DNA of 64,000 nt from Cladochytrium replicatum (Eukaryota; Chytridiomycota; Chytridiomycetes; Cladochytriales; Cladochytriaceae). Shown in pieces: positions 46,101 through 59,664 of the stretch. Where the stretch lies: NCBI GenBank assembly GCA_025526935.1, contig JAHLKD010000053.1:301284-365283 (forward strand), given 5' to 3'. Position 1 is the stretch's first letter. Every line of letters begins with the position of its first letter. The notes under the pieces were generated by a model. The model had not been told where the DNA came from. It saw nothing but the letters and a program-made list of their open reading frames with translations, and ran no database searches. The translations under genes were made by a program, and so were the position numbers.

Positions 46101-48380
46101 AAACAGACGGAAAAGTTTCCTCGGAGCTCGACTTATTGTAGAATAAATCGGCTTCTGCTTCAGCTTCGTGCGACTACAGACCAAACAATTCTGCATAATT
46201 GATTTGTTGACAAGATTGAATGCATCCGGTTCAACCTTGGGCATTTTGATGTTGAGCTTCTCTGCCGTTCGAAAGATCGTCCGTAAGTGGATGTGACCAA
46301 ACTGCTGGTGTAACTTTGCAAGTTCGTGTACTGTCACTGGCGATAAGTTGGTGCTCACTCCAACTGTATCTTGAGATGCTCGTTGACATTCATCATCGTT
46401 CGTTTGACGAATGTTGTTGTCTGACATTACATCGAGACCCATCGCGTGAGAAGATCGTACACCGGACGTAAAGTCCATCGACTGATCGAGACCTTCTGCG
46501 GATACTGCTACTGCTTTAGCTCGTTGAGCAATCACATGCCGCGGTTGGTGAGTTCCGACGGTACTAACATCAGCATAGAGATAGTACAAATCTCTTTCCC
46601 GTCGCCCAATAATAACGTGTTCATCCGTATCACCATGCGTGAGGATAACCTTGTCTTTGGTGAAACTCACAATGTCCCCGGAGTCTCCAATGATACTACA
46701 CACTGATGCAAGTGTGTCTTCGAGATCAGGAACATAAAGTGCGTTGTGTATTATCTTAATTCGCCCATTGGGTAAAACTACAGATACATCTCCAAAACCA
46801 CAAACTGGAATTGTATGACTATCCGCTAGTTCCACCACGTCCTCGTCATTCGTATACGTCAGCGAACTAAAGGCATGACGATTAGGTGTCATCCAAACAG
46901 TTGCGCCTGTATCAAGCAAACCCACACGATCCTTTGCTTGAACATGTACACGGACAACCTTCTGTGCCGAGTGTGCGTTCACTATTGAAAACATATTTCC
47001 GATGTATGTGTCAGCATCTTTATCAACAGAAGCAGGTTGGGTAAGGTCAAAGATTACCTTCTTGGTCAACACCGGTTTGGCGGTAGATTCGTCCTCAGAC
47101 GAATCATCACCTGCATCGCCACGGCTGGCAATGAATGCACGAAAATCCGTGTCTAAACAAAGACTCTTTGCAGTGAGATAGCGTTTACACGCCGACTGCT
47201 TGTGTCCTCGTTTGCCACAGAAATTGCATGTGAGATCTGTCTTCTTTGCAGAAGAAGATGTGGACGACCTGGAGTCCTGCGACTGCCTGGTCCGAGTGGA
47301 ACTGCTACTCCCACCGCTACTGCCTGAGCCACCTGAGGCACCCTGCTTACGGCATTGAGCATTGGTGTGAGATGAGTTCGGATGCAAGGTACAAATATCC
47401 TCCGACTTCGCAACCTTGGCTTTCGCTTTCGCCTTCGCTTTCTTCGCCTTTGCCTTCATGGCCTTCTTTGTCCCATTCGGCCCACCGGCATCCATGGTGA
47501 CGTTGAGTTGGACCAATTGGTTGAGGTCGGTCAAGATATTTGACACTGTTTCGAAGTAATGCGTTGGCTTTTGGTGGAATGGTCGCGGAGCATTCGGATT
47601 TGCAGCATCAATTGGATCTTGTATTAACGCCGGTTCCCATTCGGCATACGCAGAAGTGATCATTTTTCCGAGAAAAGGTACGAGGGTCCGTAGTTCAATT
47701 GTCTGCATCGTGATTTTTGCGACTAACCGGTTTAGTAGATCCTTGATTACGAGTTCGTCCGGTAAAGAGTTCAGTTTGAGTTCGAATAACTCAGTGAGGT
47801 CGGTCACAAACTGCTGAACGCTTTCTGCCGACTGACCGTTCGTACATTTCAGATCTACCAGCCGTTGCTCCCACATAGACGATTCGATCGGAGCTTGTCC
47901 GCCAGCACTGAAAATTCGGCGAAGTCCATCGACTTTGCCTTTTGCTGACGCATAAGCTCTGACTCGATTCATGTCGCGTTTTGGGAAACATTCGCATAGA
48001 ATTCCAACTGCGACGTTATTGTCCGCTTGTTGTGCACGGTAATCTTGCATCTCAGCACGATATTGCGTACGTAAGTGAATGTTGTGTGTGACGATCGCCA
48101 AATGTTCACATAGTTCTGCTTCCCATTGTGCTCGTGCTTCGTTAGCAGCTCCGCCAGCAGCTCCGGCGATGACTATCGGACGCTGTGGGCGATTTCCTTC
48201 CGCCTCGTAATTCGGATTATCAGGAAGAGCCATTGGTTCTTGGAGAAGCATAGTGCCAGCGCCGCCACGTAAGTTTGCGTAAGTCTGCACTTGTTCCATG
48301 TACAGATCGAAATCCTGCAGCGTTCTACCGGTGAATGGCTTCGGCCGCGAAGATGTGGCGTCATTCGATCCTGAACCCAT
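43198..48380 (-). pseudogene. Family A Gag-Pol copy A4, one 1-nt frameshift
   Basis: From ATG 48380 the frame is open through Gag, protease, integrase and the acidic linker, then loses one T at about 45120 (GCATTGG where A1 has GCATTTGG) and stops at 45051. The remaining frame is open from about 45072 to the stop at 43198 and holds complete RT and RNase H with VHVDDI and GYADADW. Otherwise it is nearly identical to A1. One base separates it from an intact protein, so either a recent mutation or a consensus error would explain it. Confidence that it is broken depends on read support. Confidence 0.88.
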
Positions 48381-48431
48381 CTTGTCGTTGTTGTCCAAAG
48401 AAATGTGTTAAGCAACGATTCGTAACTATTG

Positions 48432-49030
48432 TGTTGAACAAAGCTGTGGTCTGGATCCTCAGGTTGTGTGTGTTGCTAATTCACGGGTTAATGTTTCTAA
48501 GAGATGAATAAAGAAGATTGCGAGTCACAAGTACTAGCGCAAGAGAATGCTCCTTGTGTGTATCGCCACAGGCTCCTTAAATAAGTGTACTGTCGTTTTG
48601 GCTTTTCCTTCCGGAAGATCTGGATCGAAGCGATAAGGTTTGACTCTTCTTCTCACAGGCGTAGCGAAGCATAATCATGCTAAGCTGTGCGTGAGATCTA
48701 GCTCTCCTCAACAGGATTGTTCTCACACATGATTCCCACGAACGCGTTAATCATATGTAAACCTTTGCTGTGATCTGATCCGGGCTTCACTTCTACAAGT
48801 GGATGATAGAAAAGTAATGACAGTTTACTATACCTATGGCCGCAATAAATATAACCCATGAAGAAATAACCGGAGGTATCCAAACTCGTAATAGATCATC
48901 ATCTATATGCTTTAGTTCAATAGTTAGAAATGTTGCTCAGTGAAGAGTGACATTTCTGTATATCGGGCGTTTGTGTTTTTGTACTATCAATGACTGGATT
49001 GGCCAAGTCCATCAATCGAAATACTTAACA
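48432..49030 (-). repeat. 5' LTR of A4 (599 bp)
   Basis: TGTTGAAC..TTAACA. The sequence on its right switches directly to family B RNase H (GGTGTATGAG..). Confidence 0.9.
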
Positions 49031-49513
49031 GGTGTATGAGTTTGCATCAAATGAACACATCCCTATGGGATATGCTGATGCAGACTGGGCAAATGATCCT
49101 GCTCGCTATTCCAGGACAGGATATGTTGTAATGTTTGCCAATGCAGCTGTTTGCTGGCAGTCTACAAAGCAACAGGTTATAACTTGCTCTTCCACTGAAG
49201 CAGAGTTATATGCATTGAATGAATTATCACGTGAGATGAAGTGGATGAAAAACCTCATGGCAACCATTGGTATTTCATCCAAAAGTAAGCCCATGATCCT
49301 CTGGCAAGATAATACCTCTACGCAGTCTATTGCCAATGACCTGCTTAATGATCACAGAACTAAACACATGGATGTTCGAGAAAAGTTTGTGAATCTTCAA
49401 ATTGAGCAGAAGCAGCAGGAACTCAGAGATATTGATACTGAGAACCAAATTGCTGATATTTTCACAAAACCCTTGACATTCAAATTATTTTCAAAATTCA
49501 CACGCGCACTTGG
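49031..49513 (+). pseudogene. Family B RNase H fragment (copy B3, left part)
   Basis: Open frame from YEFASNEHIP through GYADADW, SSTEAELYALNEL and LWQDN to KFTRALG. This is the C-terminal RNase H of B Pol, with Lys where B0 has a stop. It is interrupted at CTTGG by A5 and continues at 56063. The upstream part of Pol is absent; the A4 LTR border replaces it. Confidence 0.87.
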
Positions 49514-50112
49514 TGTTGAACAAAGCTGTGGTCTGGATCCTCAGGTTGTGTGTGTTGCTAATTCACGGGTTAATGTTTCTAAGAGATGAATAAAGAAAAT
49601 TGCGAGTCACAAGTACTAGCGCAAGAGAATGCTCCTTGTGTGTATCGCCACAGGCTCCTTAAATAAGTGTACTGTCGTTTTGGCTTTTCCTTCCGGAAGA
49701 TCTGGATTGAAGCGATAAGGTTTGACTCTTCTTCTCACAGGCGTAGCGAAGCATAATCATGCTAAGCTGTGCGTGAGATCTAGCTCTCCTCAACAGGATT
49801 GTTCTCACACATGATTCCCACGAACGCGTTAATCATATGTAAACCTTTGCTGTGATCTGATCCGGGCTTCACTTCTACAAGTGGATGATAGAAAAGTAAT
49901 GACAGTTTACTATACCTATGGCTGCAATAAATATAACCCATGAAGAAATAACCGGAGGTATCCAAACTCGTAATAGATCATCATCTATATGCTTTAGTTC
50001 AATAGTTAGAAATGTTGCTCAGTGAAGAGTGACATTTCTGTATATCGGGCGTTTGTGTTTTTGTACTATCAATGACTGGATTGGCCAAGTCCATCAATCG
50101 AAATACTTAACA
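49514..50112 (-). repeat. 3' LTR of A5
   Basis: 599 bp. It differs from the partner LTR by at least one base (AAGAAAATTGC versus AAGAAGATTGC), so A5 is slightly older than A1. Confidence 0.92.
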
Positions 50113-50239
50113 CACCCCCTCAGTCATTAGATAGGTACAACCGAGAGTATCACTCAACTGATCATAACTTTCTGTAAATGCTGAAGTTGATATTCTATTG
50201 AAATAAAGGTGAGTTGTATGGACATCGCCAGCCGGTCGT

Positions 50240-53200
50240 TCAAGATAGTATATTAAGTGAAGACTGACTGACTAGCCCCAACGAGCCCCTGTGTTTAAGG
50301 TATAATTTACTTCCAAGAGGTTTAGTTAAGATGTCCGCGATCATATCAGAAGTATCCATATGGTGTAACTCCTGATGTTTCTGTTCAACTTGGAGATTCA
50401 CAAATCTCTCGCGAACGTCCATGTGTTTGGTCCGTTTGTTGTTGAACAGATTGTTTGCGATAGACTCGGTGGATTGATTGTCTTGCCATAAACGGAGCGG
50501 ATTGAACGACGTAATTCCAATACCCGTCATAAGATTTTTCATCCACTTCATCTCACGCGATAGTTCGTTCAGCGCATACAGTTCGGCTTCCGACGACGAG
50601 GCTGCAATAGTCTGTTGTCAAATCGACTGCCAACTGATTGCCGCATTAGCGAACATTACCACGTAACCGGTTCGTGAGTATCTATCTGCATCGCCCGCCC
50701 AGTCTGCATCGGCATAACCTTGTGGGTTGTTAGCCGAATCAAACATGTAGAGACCGTCGGGTCTTAGCATCGGAGACGTGATACCAGTCCGTGTATAGTG
50801 TAAACCGTAATCCCAAGTACCGAGTAAATATCGTTGTAATCGATAGAGAGCCTTTGATTCTGACTGTCGAGGATCAATCTGATGTTGTGCCAAAATATTG
50901 ACTGCGTATGAAATATCCGGTCGTGTCTTAGTCGCCACGTACGATATCTTCATTAACATTGATCGAAATTGTGTTGCCTCGGCATCGGACAGTGTTGGTG
51001 TGGTCTCATCAAAGATATATGATTTTGACATCGGTGTTTTGGTCGGTTTGATGTTGGTACCCCATAAATTCGCTTCTTCGAGAATCTTCTTTACGTACAA
51101 TGCATTGCTAAGGAAATATCCTTCCGTTGTCTGCAATAACTCCATTTTCAGAATCCATTTCGCCTTCGAAGTACTGCCTACTGTGAACGAAGTTTCCAAA
51201 TCGGTCTGAAACCGATGATATGCGTTTGGATCTGTGGAAAAATGTAGTATATCATCGACATGAACGGTAGTGTGTTCGCGGGTATTATTTGTTGGATTGT
51301 ATCGCCAGAAATGACAGATGTCTGCAATATTCCGCACGAAACCAACACTGAGATATTGTTTCCAAAGAGTTTTGTACCATTCTCGAGCTGCCTGGTGTAG
51401 ACCGTACAGACTTTTGATAAGTCTGCAGACGATGGGTCGATTCTGGAAATCTACTCGTCCGAAACCATGAGGGAGTTCGACGTAGTTCTCTTCTTCCAGT
51501 ATCGCATTGAGATATGCACCCTTGATATCAAACTGGAATATGATCATGCCGACTAATGCTGCTAATGCAATCAGAAAACGGATCGTGGACGTTTTCGTAA
51601 CTGGAGAATAGGTTTCATCGAAATCCAATCCTTCAATCTGTGAAAATCCTCGTACGACCCAACGTGCTTTGAATCGAGTAATATTGCCATGTTCGTCAAG
51701 CTTATATGTGAAAACCCATTTGCCCGATAATAAATTCCGTCCATCAGGTAAAAACGTTTCGGCCCAAGTATTGTTGCCGACTAGTTGTGTAACTTCCTCC
51801 TTCATCGCCGCTAACCAGAATGGAGCCTCATCGGATCGTGATAAAGCCTCACGAAGAGTCTTTGGTGCAGTCCGTATATTTCCATTCGCAATTGGTTGTG
51901 TTGGATATGAGGAATCGGCCTTCAGGGTCCAATCGATATTAGGAACGGACCGGGTAAACAAGGAATTTTGTTTCCTTTTGGCGTTCGACAAATTTGCACT
52001 TGCTTGACGTTTTCGTTTTCTTGCTGCATACGCTTCGTTGACATCTTCTCCAATGAATTGAAGATCACTTTCGAGTTGTGCATCATATTCCTCTACAGGA
52101 GATACGGAAGACAAATTCGGAGATTCTTCAGTAATGGATTGTGGAGTCGATAAATCAGCATTTGGATCATAATCAGCATCGTCTGGGTCATCATCGTCTA
52201 GTCCATGTAAATGTTCAACAACATGCATGTCACCGGCTTCTTCTAAGCGGTAATATATGGGGTCGTCGTTTATATCCTCATCGATTTCTTCGTCTGCAAC
52301 GGTAGAAATCGGGAAATTGTCTGAGACAAACTCAACAGTCCTCTCTTGCACCCCCTGATCCCCGGTTGGTATTTGATCAACATCGAAATATGTCCCGGCC
52401 TTCAGTGGATATTGTACCGTAAGATCGTCGAGTAACTGTCGGGTAGGATTATAACCAACAAAAACTCCCTCGTGGAACGTAACATGGAAGTATTCGCCTA
52501 TTGTGTTTGTCCGAAAATTGAGTGCTATGACGATCTTCAGGTCTTCACCCTTGTATCCGAGAAACAGACCTAGTTCAGACTTGTCTCGGATTCTGCGCGC
52601 CAACCTTTGTTCGTGTGAGATCCACAAACTAACGAGTGTTCCAAAGGCGTGGATAGTTGCCAAATCTATCCGCTTGTCAAGGTAAGCACAGTACGGAATC
52701 GCATTCACAGCTGAATGGAAAGTAGCGTTCTTGACGACCGCAGCGTATAGGATGGAGAGTTGCACGAATTGAAGTGTTCGTGGTAGTCCAGCTTGTAGCA
52801 GCATCGCGTCCGACATATACTTGATCGATTGTATATTCCGCTCTGATAGACCATCGAGTTCCTTTACTGACGGAGGAGCTGGGTGGACGCGGATGCGAGG
52901 AATCTTGGTATTGCACCATTGGATCAACCGTTTGGTAATCAATTCTCCTGAATCGGAACGTAGTTCAGCAACGTGTAATGGGTGATTGCGATTTTCCACA
53001 TCAGCGATATGTCGAATCATACTATCCACCGCATCACTCTTTCGATTCAGGAAGTAGATTGTGATGAAACGAGGTTGTTCGTCGACAATGATCTGCCAAT
53101 ATCTCTTCTTCTGTCCGTCGTAGATTAAACGTACGACATCGGAAAACAGACGGAAAAGTTTCCTCGGAGCTCGACTTATTGTAGAATAAATCGGCTTCTG

Positions 53201-55412
53201 CTTCAGCTTCGTGCGACTACAGACCAAACAATTCTGCATAATTGATTTGTTGACAAGATTGAATGCATCCGGTTCAACCTTGGGCATTTTGATGTTGAGC
53301 TTCTCTGCCGTTCGAAAGATCGTCCGTAAGTGGATGTGACCAAACTGCTGGTGTAACTTTGCAAGTTCGTGTACTGTCACTGGCGATAAGTTGGTGCTCA
53401 CTCCAACTGTATCTTGAGATGCTCGTTGACATTCATCATCGTTCGTTTGACGAATGTTGTTGTCTGACATTACATCGAGACCCATCGCGTGAGAAGATCG
53501 TACACCGGACGTAAAGTCCATCGACTGATCGAGACCTTCTGCGGATACCGCTACTGCTTTAGCTTGTTGAGCAATCGCATGCCGCGGTTGGTGAGTTCCG
53601 ACGGTACTAACATCAGCATAGAGATAGTACAAATCTCTTTCCCGTCGCCCAATAATAACGTGTTCATCCGTATCACCATGCGTGAGGATAACCTTGTCTT
53701 TGGTGAAACTCACAATGTCCCCGGAGTCTCCAATGATACTACACACTGATGCAAGTGTGTCTTCGAGATAAGTGCGTTGTGTATTATCTTAATTCGCCCA
53801 TTGGGTAAAACTACAGATACATCTCCAAAACCACAAACTGGAATTGTATGACTATCCGCTAGTTCCACCACGTCCTCGTCATTCGTATACGTCAGCGAAC
53901 TAAAGGCATGACGATTAGGTGTCATCCAAACAGTTGCGCCTGTATCAAGCAAACCCACACGATCCTTTGCTTGAACATGTACACGGACAACCTTCTGTGC
54001 CGAGTGTGCGTTCACTATCGAAAACATATTTCCGATGTATGTGTCAGCATCTTTATCAACAGAAGTAGGTTGGGTAAGGTCAAAGATTACCTTCTTGGTC
54101 AGCACCGGTTTGGCGGTAGATTCGTCCTCCGACGAATCATCACCTGCATCGCCACGGCTGGCAATGAATGCACGAAAATCCGTGTCTAAACAAAGACTCT
54201 TTGCAGTGAGATAGCGTTTACACGCCGACTGCTTGTGTCCTCGTTTGCCACAGAAATTGCATGTGAGATCTGTCTTCTTTGCAGAAGAAGATGTGGACGA
54301 CCTGGAGTCCTGCGACTGCCTGGTCCGAGTGGAACTGCTACTCCCACCGCTACTGCCTGAGCCACCCGAGGCACCCTGCTTACGGCATTGAGCATTGGTG
54401 TGAGATGAGTTCAGATGCAAGGTACAAATATCCTCCGACTTCGCAACCTTGGCTTTCGCTTTCGCCTTCGCTTTCTTCGCCTTTGCCTTCATGGCCTTCT
54501 TTGTCCCATTCGGCCCACCGGCATCCATGGTGACGTTGAGTTGGACCAATTGGTTTAGGTCGGTCAAGATATTTGACACTGTTTCGAAGTAATGCGTTGG
54601 CTTTTGGTGGAATGGTCGCGGAGCATTCGGGTTTGCAGCATCAATTGGATCTTGTATTAACGCCGGTTCCCATTCGGCATACGCAGAAGTGATCATTTTT
54701 CCGAGAAAAGGTACGAGGGTCCGTAGTTCAATTGTCTGCATCGTGATTTTTGCGACTAACCGGTTTAGTAGATCCTTGATTACGAGTTCGTCCGGTAAGA
54801 GTTCAGTTTGAGTTCGAATAACTCAGTGAGGTCGGTCACAAACTGCTGAACGCTTTCTGCCGACTGACCGTTCGTACATTTCAGATCTACCAGCCGTTGC
54901 TCCCACATAGACGATTCGATCGGAGCTTGACCGCCAGCACTGAAAATTCGGCGAAGTCCATCGACTTTGCCTTTTGCTGACGCATAAGCTCTGACTCGAT
55001 TCATGTCGCGTTTTGGGAAACATTCGCATAGAATTCCAACTGCGACGTTATTGTCCGCTTGTTGTGCACGGTAATCTTGCATCTCAGCACGATATTGCGT
55101 ACGTAAGTGACTGTTGTGTGTGACGATCGCCAAATGTTCACGTAGTTCTGCTTCCCATTGTGCTCGTGCTTCGTTAGCAGCTCCGCCAGCAGCTCCGGCG
55201 ATGACTATCGGACGCTGTGGGCGATTTCCTTCCGCCTCGTAATTCGGATTATCAGGAAGAGCCATTGGTTCTTGGAGAAGCATAGTGCCAGCGCCGCCAC
55301 GTAAGTTTGCGTAAGTCTGCACTTGTTCCATGTACAGATCGAAATCCTGCAGCGTTTTACCGGTGAATGGCTTCGGCCGCGAAGATGTGGTGTCATTCGA
55401 TCCTGAACCCAT
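50240..55412 (-). pseudogene. Family A Gag-Pol copy A5, three lesions
   Basis: ATG at 55412 (MGSGSNDTTSS). Lesion 1: a 1-nt deletion near 54797, inside Gag (LKLNS then out of frame). Lesion 2: a 10-nt deletion near 53769 that removes part of the LYVPDLED segment after the protease. Lesion 3: a nonsense codon TGA at 50618-50620 in RNase H, where A1 has CGA. All other domains (integrase D-D-E motifs, RT VHVDDI, RNase H tail to the stop at 50240) are present. It cannot make full Gag-Pol. Confidence 0.9.
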
Positions 55413-55463
55413 CTTGTCGTTGTTGTCCAAAGAAATGTGTTAAGCAACGATTCGTAACTATTG

Positions 55464-56062
55464 TGTTGAACAAAGCTGTGGTCTGGATCCTCAGGTTGTG
55501 TGTGTTGCTAATTCACGGGTTAATGTTTCTAAGAGATGAATAAAGAAGATTGCGAGTCACAAGTACTAGCGCAAGAGAATGCTCCTTGTGTGTATCGCCA
55601 CAGGCTCCTTAAATAAGTGTACTGTCGTTTTGGCTTTTCCTTCCGGAAGATCTGGATTGAAGCGATAAGGTTTGACTCTTCTTCTCACAGGCGTAGCGAA
55701 GCATAATCATGCTAAGCTGTGCGTGAGATCTAGCTCTCCTCAACAGGATTGTTCTCACACATGATTCCCACGAACGCGTTAATCATATGTAAACCTTTGC
55801 TGTGATCTGATCCGGGCTTCACTTCTACAAGTGGATGATAGAAAAGTAATGACAGTTTACTATACCTATGGCTGCAATAAATATAACCCATGAAGAAATA
55901 ACCGGAGGTATCCAAACTCGTAATAGATCATCATCTATATGCTTTAGTTCAATAGTTAGAAATGTTGCTCAGTGAAGAGTGACATTTCTGTATATCGGGC
56001 GTTTGTGTTTTTGTACTATCAATGACTGGATTGGCCAAGTCCATCAATCGAAATACTTAACA
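55464..56062 (-). repeat. 5' LTR of A5
   Basis: 599 bp, TGTTGAAC..TTAACA. Followed on the right by the second CTTGG. Confidence 0.92.
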
Positions 56063-56189
56063 CTTGGTCTTACACGTCAATCTGATTTGACCCTTGTTGA
56101 CTAATACATACATTACCAACAAACAGACGTGCGACTCAACCCTCATACCAATATCCTCATTGTCTACCGCAGCTTTGACTGCGGGGGTG
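56063..56189 (+). pseudogene. Family B Pol end and 3' UTR (copy B3, right part)
   Basis: Resumes B3 after A5: LGLTRQSDLTLVD and a TAA near 56101, then 3' untranslated sequence ending in the polypurine tract CTGCGGGGGTG just before the LTR. Confidence 0.85.
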
Positions 56190-56786
56190 TGTTGATGCAT
56201 GCACGTATATGGAACTAGCTACTCCAGTCTTCATCCACTACCGACACTGAGGGGAAATTGCCTTACCAGAGACGTCTGGGACAAGTTCATGCGTAATCAT
56301 ACATTACATGAAAGAACTGGCATTTCTAACTATTGGTCATGAAGACATCCTCCTTTACTCATTGGAATCTAGTAGAGTTCTGCGAGTGATCACGCGTTTG
56401 AGAAAGAATGTGATGCTAATCAGTTTGCTGCTGACAGTTATATCATACTCGAGTACATCTCGTATGATATTAATGCAAGGTACTACATACTTATTTCTCA
56501 TAGAGAACATGTCATTGTAGACAAGATTATAGCTAATCTTCATGTTCTGCTCACAATGGTTATTGTGAACGATCACTGGGATCTATATCTCTCTATTTGA
56601 GAGAATAATGTTTATATCAGATATTTCCATATATCTATAGCCACAGGTTAATTATAAAAGCCGAAACGACAGTATATTTGAATTGTTTGCACAATTCAAA
56701 GAGCCTGTGGCGATATGAGATTTCGGGTGGCTGTGGCGCAAGAGCGTGATTGGAGAAACATGAAACTCTGCACACTCACAGATCAA
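56190..56786 (+). repeat. Family B LTR, forward (3' LTR of B3, end lost)
   Basis: Starts TGTTGATGCATGCAC and matches LTR-B to ..CACTCACAGATCAA, then switches to reversed B integrase. About 80 bp are missing. It retains the hairpin TTTGAATTGT..ACAATTCAAA (loop TTGC here). Confidence 0.85.
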
Positions 56787-59604
56787 GGTGTGAATGATTG
56801 CCGGATCAATCAGCTTGTCAAAGTAAACAGCATGTGGTACATTCTTAGTTCAAGAATGGTAAACACAATTTTTGACAGTCGCAGCATAAAGGATGGCAAA
56901 TTTGATGAACTGTAAAGTATGTGGAAGACCAGCTGTTTTCAGCATAGACTTGTACATCTCTTTCATTGAACGGACATTCCGTTCAGCAAGACCATTTAGC
57001 TCTTTGACTGATGCAGGTGAAGGATGGGCATGTATGCGTGGTACCTTGTTACTGCACCAAGTCAAGAATTGGTTTGACAATAGTTCTCCAGAATCGGATC
57101 TCACTTCATAGAGACGTGAAGTGGCAGAAATCTATTTTCAACATCTGCGATGTGTCTTAGCATACTATCAGAGGCTTCGCTCTTTCGTTGCAAGAAGTAG
57201 ATTGTGATGTGAGAACTGTATTCATCTACGATAATCTGCCAGTGACCTATTGTTTTGCCATTTCGGACAATTGGTACTGCATCAGTATGTAGGCGATATA
57301 ATTTCCTCAGTGCTGGACTTAGCGTTGAGTAAATTGGAGTTTGTACAGCCTTAGTCTGATTGCAAATTATGCAGTTCTGTAAAATAGACGAGTTAACAAA
57401 ATCAAGTGCATCACTCCTGACTTTGGGCAGTTTCTTTCCCAGAGAATGTAAAGTTTGCAGGACTTTCCGCAAATGTATGTGACCAAATTGCCGGTGTAAT
57501 CTAGCTAATTTGTTGATGGTCACAGCTGCAACGTTGTTTACTCCATTATCAGCCATTGTTTGGGAGTATAGACTTAATTTTGTAGATGCAGCTCCGTCTA
57601 AAACTTCACCCCCGTAATTTCTAGTTTTGTTAGAATCTTTTGGGAAAACATTGTTGTCCTTCACTGTGTCAAACCTTACACCAGACGTGGTTGTCTGCTG
57701 CTCTTGGGCAGTGTTTGTAGTGGTACCAGGTAAAACATTCTGTTTGCCAACAGAGAGTGCAGAATTAGAAAGATTCGTCAAAATAGCTGACCTATTTTGG
57801 AAGAGTGTTTAAGTAATGGATTAGTAGTATCCAAACTTCCATGAAGATAATATAAACCTCCACGTCTTAAACCAATGGTAACACATTGTTCAGTTCCTTT
57901 GTTTGACAAATAGACTTTGTCTTTGGTGAAACTGACTATATCACCTTCATCCCCGATGATGCTATAGACAGATATAAGTGTATCCTCTAAATCGGGAACA
58001 AAAAGTGCATTTTGAATGTGTTTTATTGAACCATTTGACAAAACAAGTGCAATATCTCCATAGCCTTTAATAGGAATGGGATGATTATCTGCCAAGTAAA
58101 CATCTCCTGCATCATTAACGTAAAATAAATTCTTGAATGCATGTCTGTCTGGAGTCATCCAAGCAGTAGCACCAGAGTCAATCAAACCGAGAGGTTTGGC
58201 ATTTACGTGTAGATTGCAGTTGGTACTCTTCAATGCTGTGATAATAGAGGGATGTGTAAAATCCACAATATTATTAGCTTTGAATATTGAAGAGAAGGAT
58301 TTGATGGATTGTACCTTGCTGGAAGGTTCTGATTCCTGAGAATCGATATCCATGTTCTGGGATGTTGAGGAGGAAGCACGAGATGCTTTTATCTGTTTCC
58401 ATTCCTCATCATTCAAACTTTTGGCTAGTTTGCGTTTCCTGCAGAAATTCTGCGTGTGGCCAGATTTGCCACAGAAATCGCAAGAGAATTTGTTGTTCTT
58501 CGCATCCTTTGATTTTGATGCGGCACGATTGTTTGCAGTCTTACTGTTGGCATTTCCTTTATGTGAGGAAGCATGTTTCCCAATCAAATATTTGAGTTGT
58601 TTACACTCTGCAGAAGAATGAGAAGAGTTGGGATGTAAAACACAATCCTCATGAGCAGCATGAGCTTTCGGTAGTCTTTTGGTCTTTGCTCGCATGGCTT
58701 TGCCTTTGATTTGAGGTGAATCTGAAGGAGTGTAATTGCGAGTTACATCCATTTGAATGATTTCTCTCATCTCAGCAAGTAAGTTCTGCATTGTTCTCAG
58801 GTAATGGTGTTCTGATTGTATCTTCTGACCAGAATCATCCTCATCATCAAGTAGATCAGGTTCATACTTTGTGAAAGTGTCCATTGAGATGTCTCTGAGT
58901 AAAATCGAAAAGGATTGTAGATTGATATCAGGTTCACTGATCTTTGAGCAAACTCGAGTGAGAAGTTCGTGAATAACAGCTTCAGCCGGTTGGGTTGAAA
59001 GCTTTTCCTCGGTGAGTTGAATCAGCTCAGCAATGAATGATTTGACTTCAAGTGCATCTTCACCGTTGGAGCAAGCTAGAGCTTTGAAACGGTCTTCCCA
59101 ATGGCAGCTCTCAAAAGTCTTCTGCCGTTTAGCTGCGTAAATTCCGCGTAAAGCAGCAACTCTATCAACGGCATTCTGATGTTTTTGCACTAAATTGATG
59201 TCGACCTCCGGAAAACAATCGGCAAGACAACTGTTTGCAATGTTGTTGTGGCCTTGAGATCGTTCGTACATCTGTAATTCAGCGCGATATGATTGCAATC
59301 GTCGATGATTGTCGTTCACAATTGCGTTGTACTCTTTCAACGCTACGTCGTACTCTTTAACGGCATAATCAAAGTCATTTGTTGTGTCGTATTCTTCGAG
59401 TGCAGATGGTCGTTCAGGCCGTTCAGGTTCCTCTTCTTTCACAAAGTCTTCCGGCTTTGGGTAGGGCGACTTTGTGAGCAAAGTTCCAGCTTCTCCTTTC
59501 GAGTTCGCATAATTCTGAACGATCTTCATGTATTTATCGAACTCCCCAAGCGTTTGCCCAGCGAACGGCCTTGGTTTTCCGTCGCGGGCGTCGTTCTTAG
59601 GCAT
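56787..59604 (-). pseudogene. Family B Gag-protease-integrase (copy B4, 5' part)
   Basis: ATG at 59604 (MPKNDARDGKPRPF); the TTG at 59655 is not a start. Gag with CHHC motif CVLHPNSSHSSAEC and CCHC knuckle CDFCGKSGHTQNFC; protease with LGLIDSGATAWMTP; integrase with HRQFGHIH..CIICNQTK finger and HTDAVPIV, RSDSGEL and LAERN core motifs. Frameshifts fall near 57,780 and 57,105. RT and RNase H are missing because the copy is cut at 56786 by a B LTR. Together with B0 it covers the whole family B protein. Gag is about as long as in family A but diverges strongly. Confidence 0.87.
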
Positions 59605-59664
59605 GCTGTAAGCGTTGGAGATCTGGTGTTGATCGGGGGAAGCGCCTTGTGGCAATAACTATTG
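59605..59664 (-). other. Family B leader with candidate primer site
   Basis: Between the LTR and the ATG. The bases next to the LTR read CAATAGTTATTGCC on the minus strand; the first nine are the same as in family A. Confidence 0.45.

Larger units (their letters stand above)
49514..56062 (-). mobile_element. Ty1/Copia element A5 (6,549 bp)
   Basis: Complete from LTR to LTR (49514-50112 and 55464-56062), with target duplication CTTGG at 49509-49513 and 56063-56067. It is inserted in the RNase H end of B3. Structurally full length, but its coding frame is broken in three places. Confidence 0.93.
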
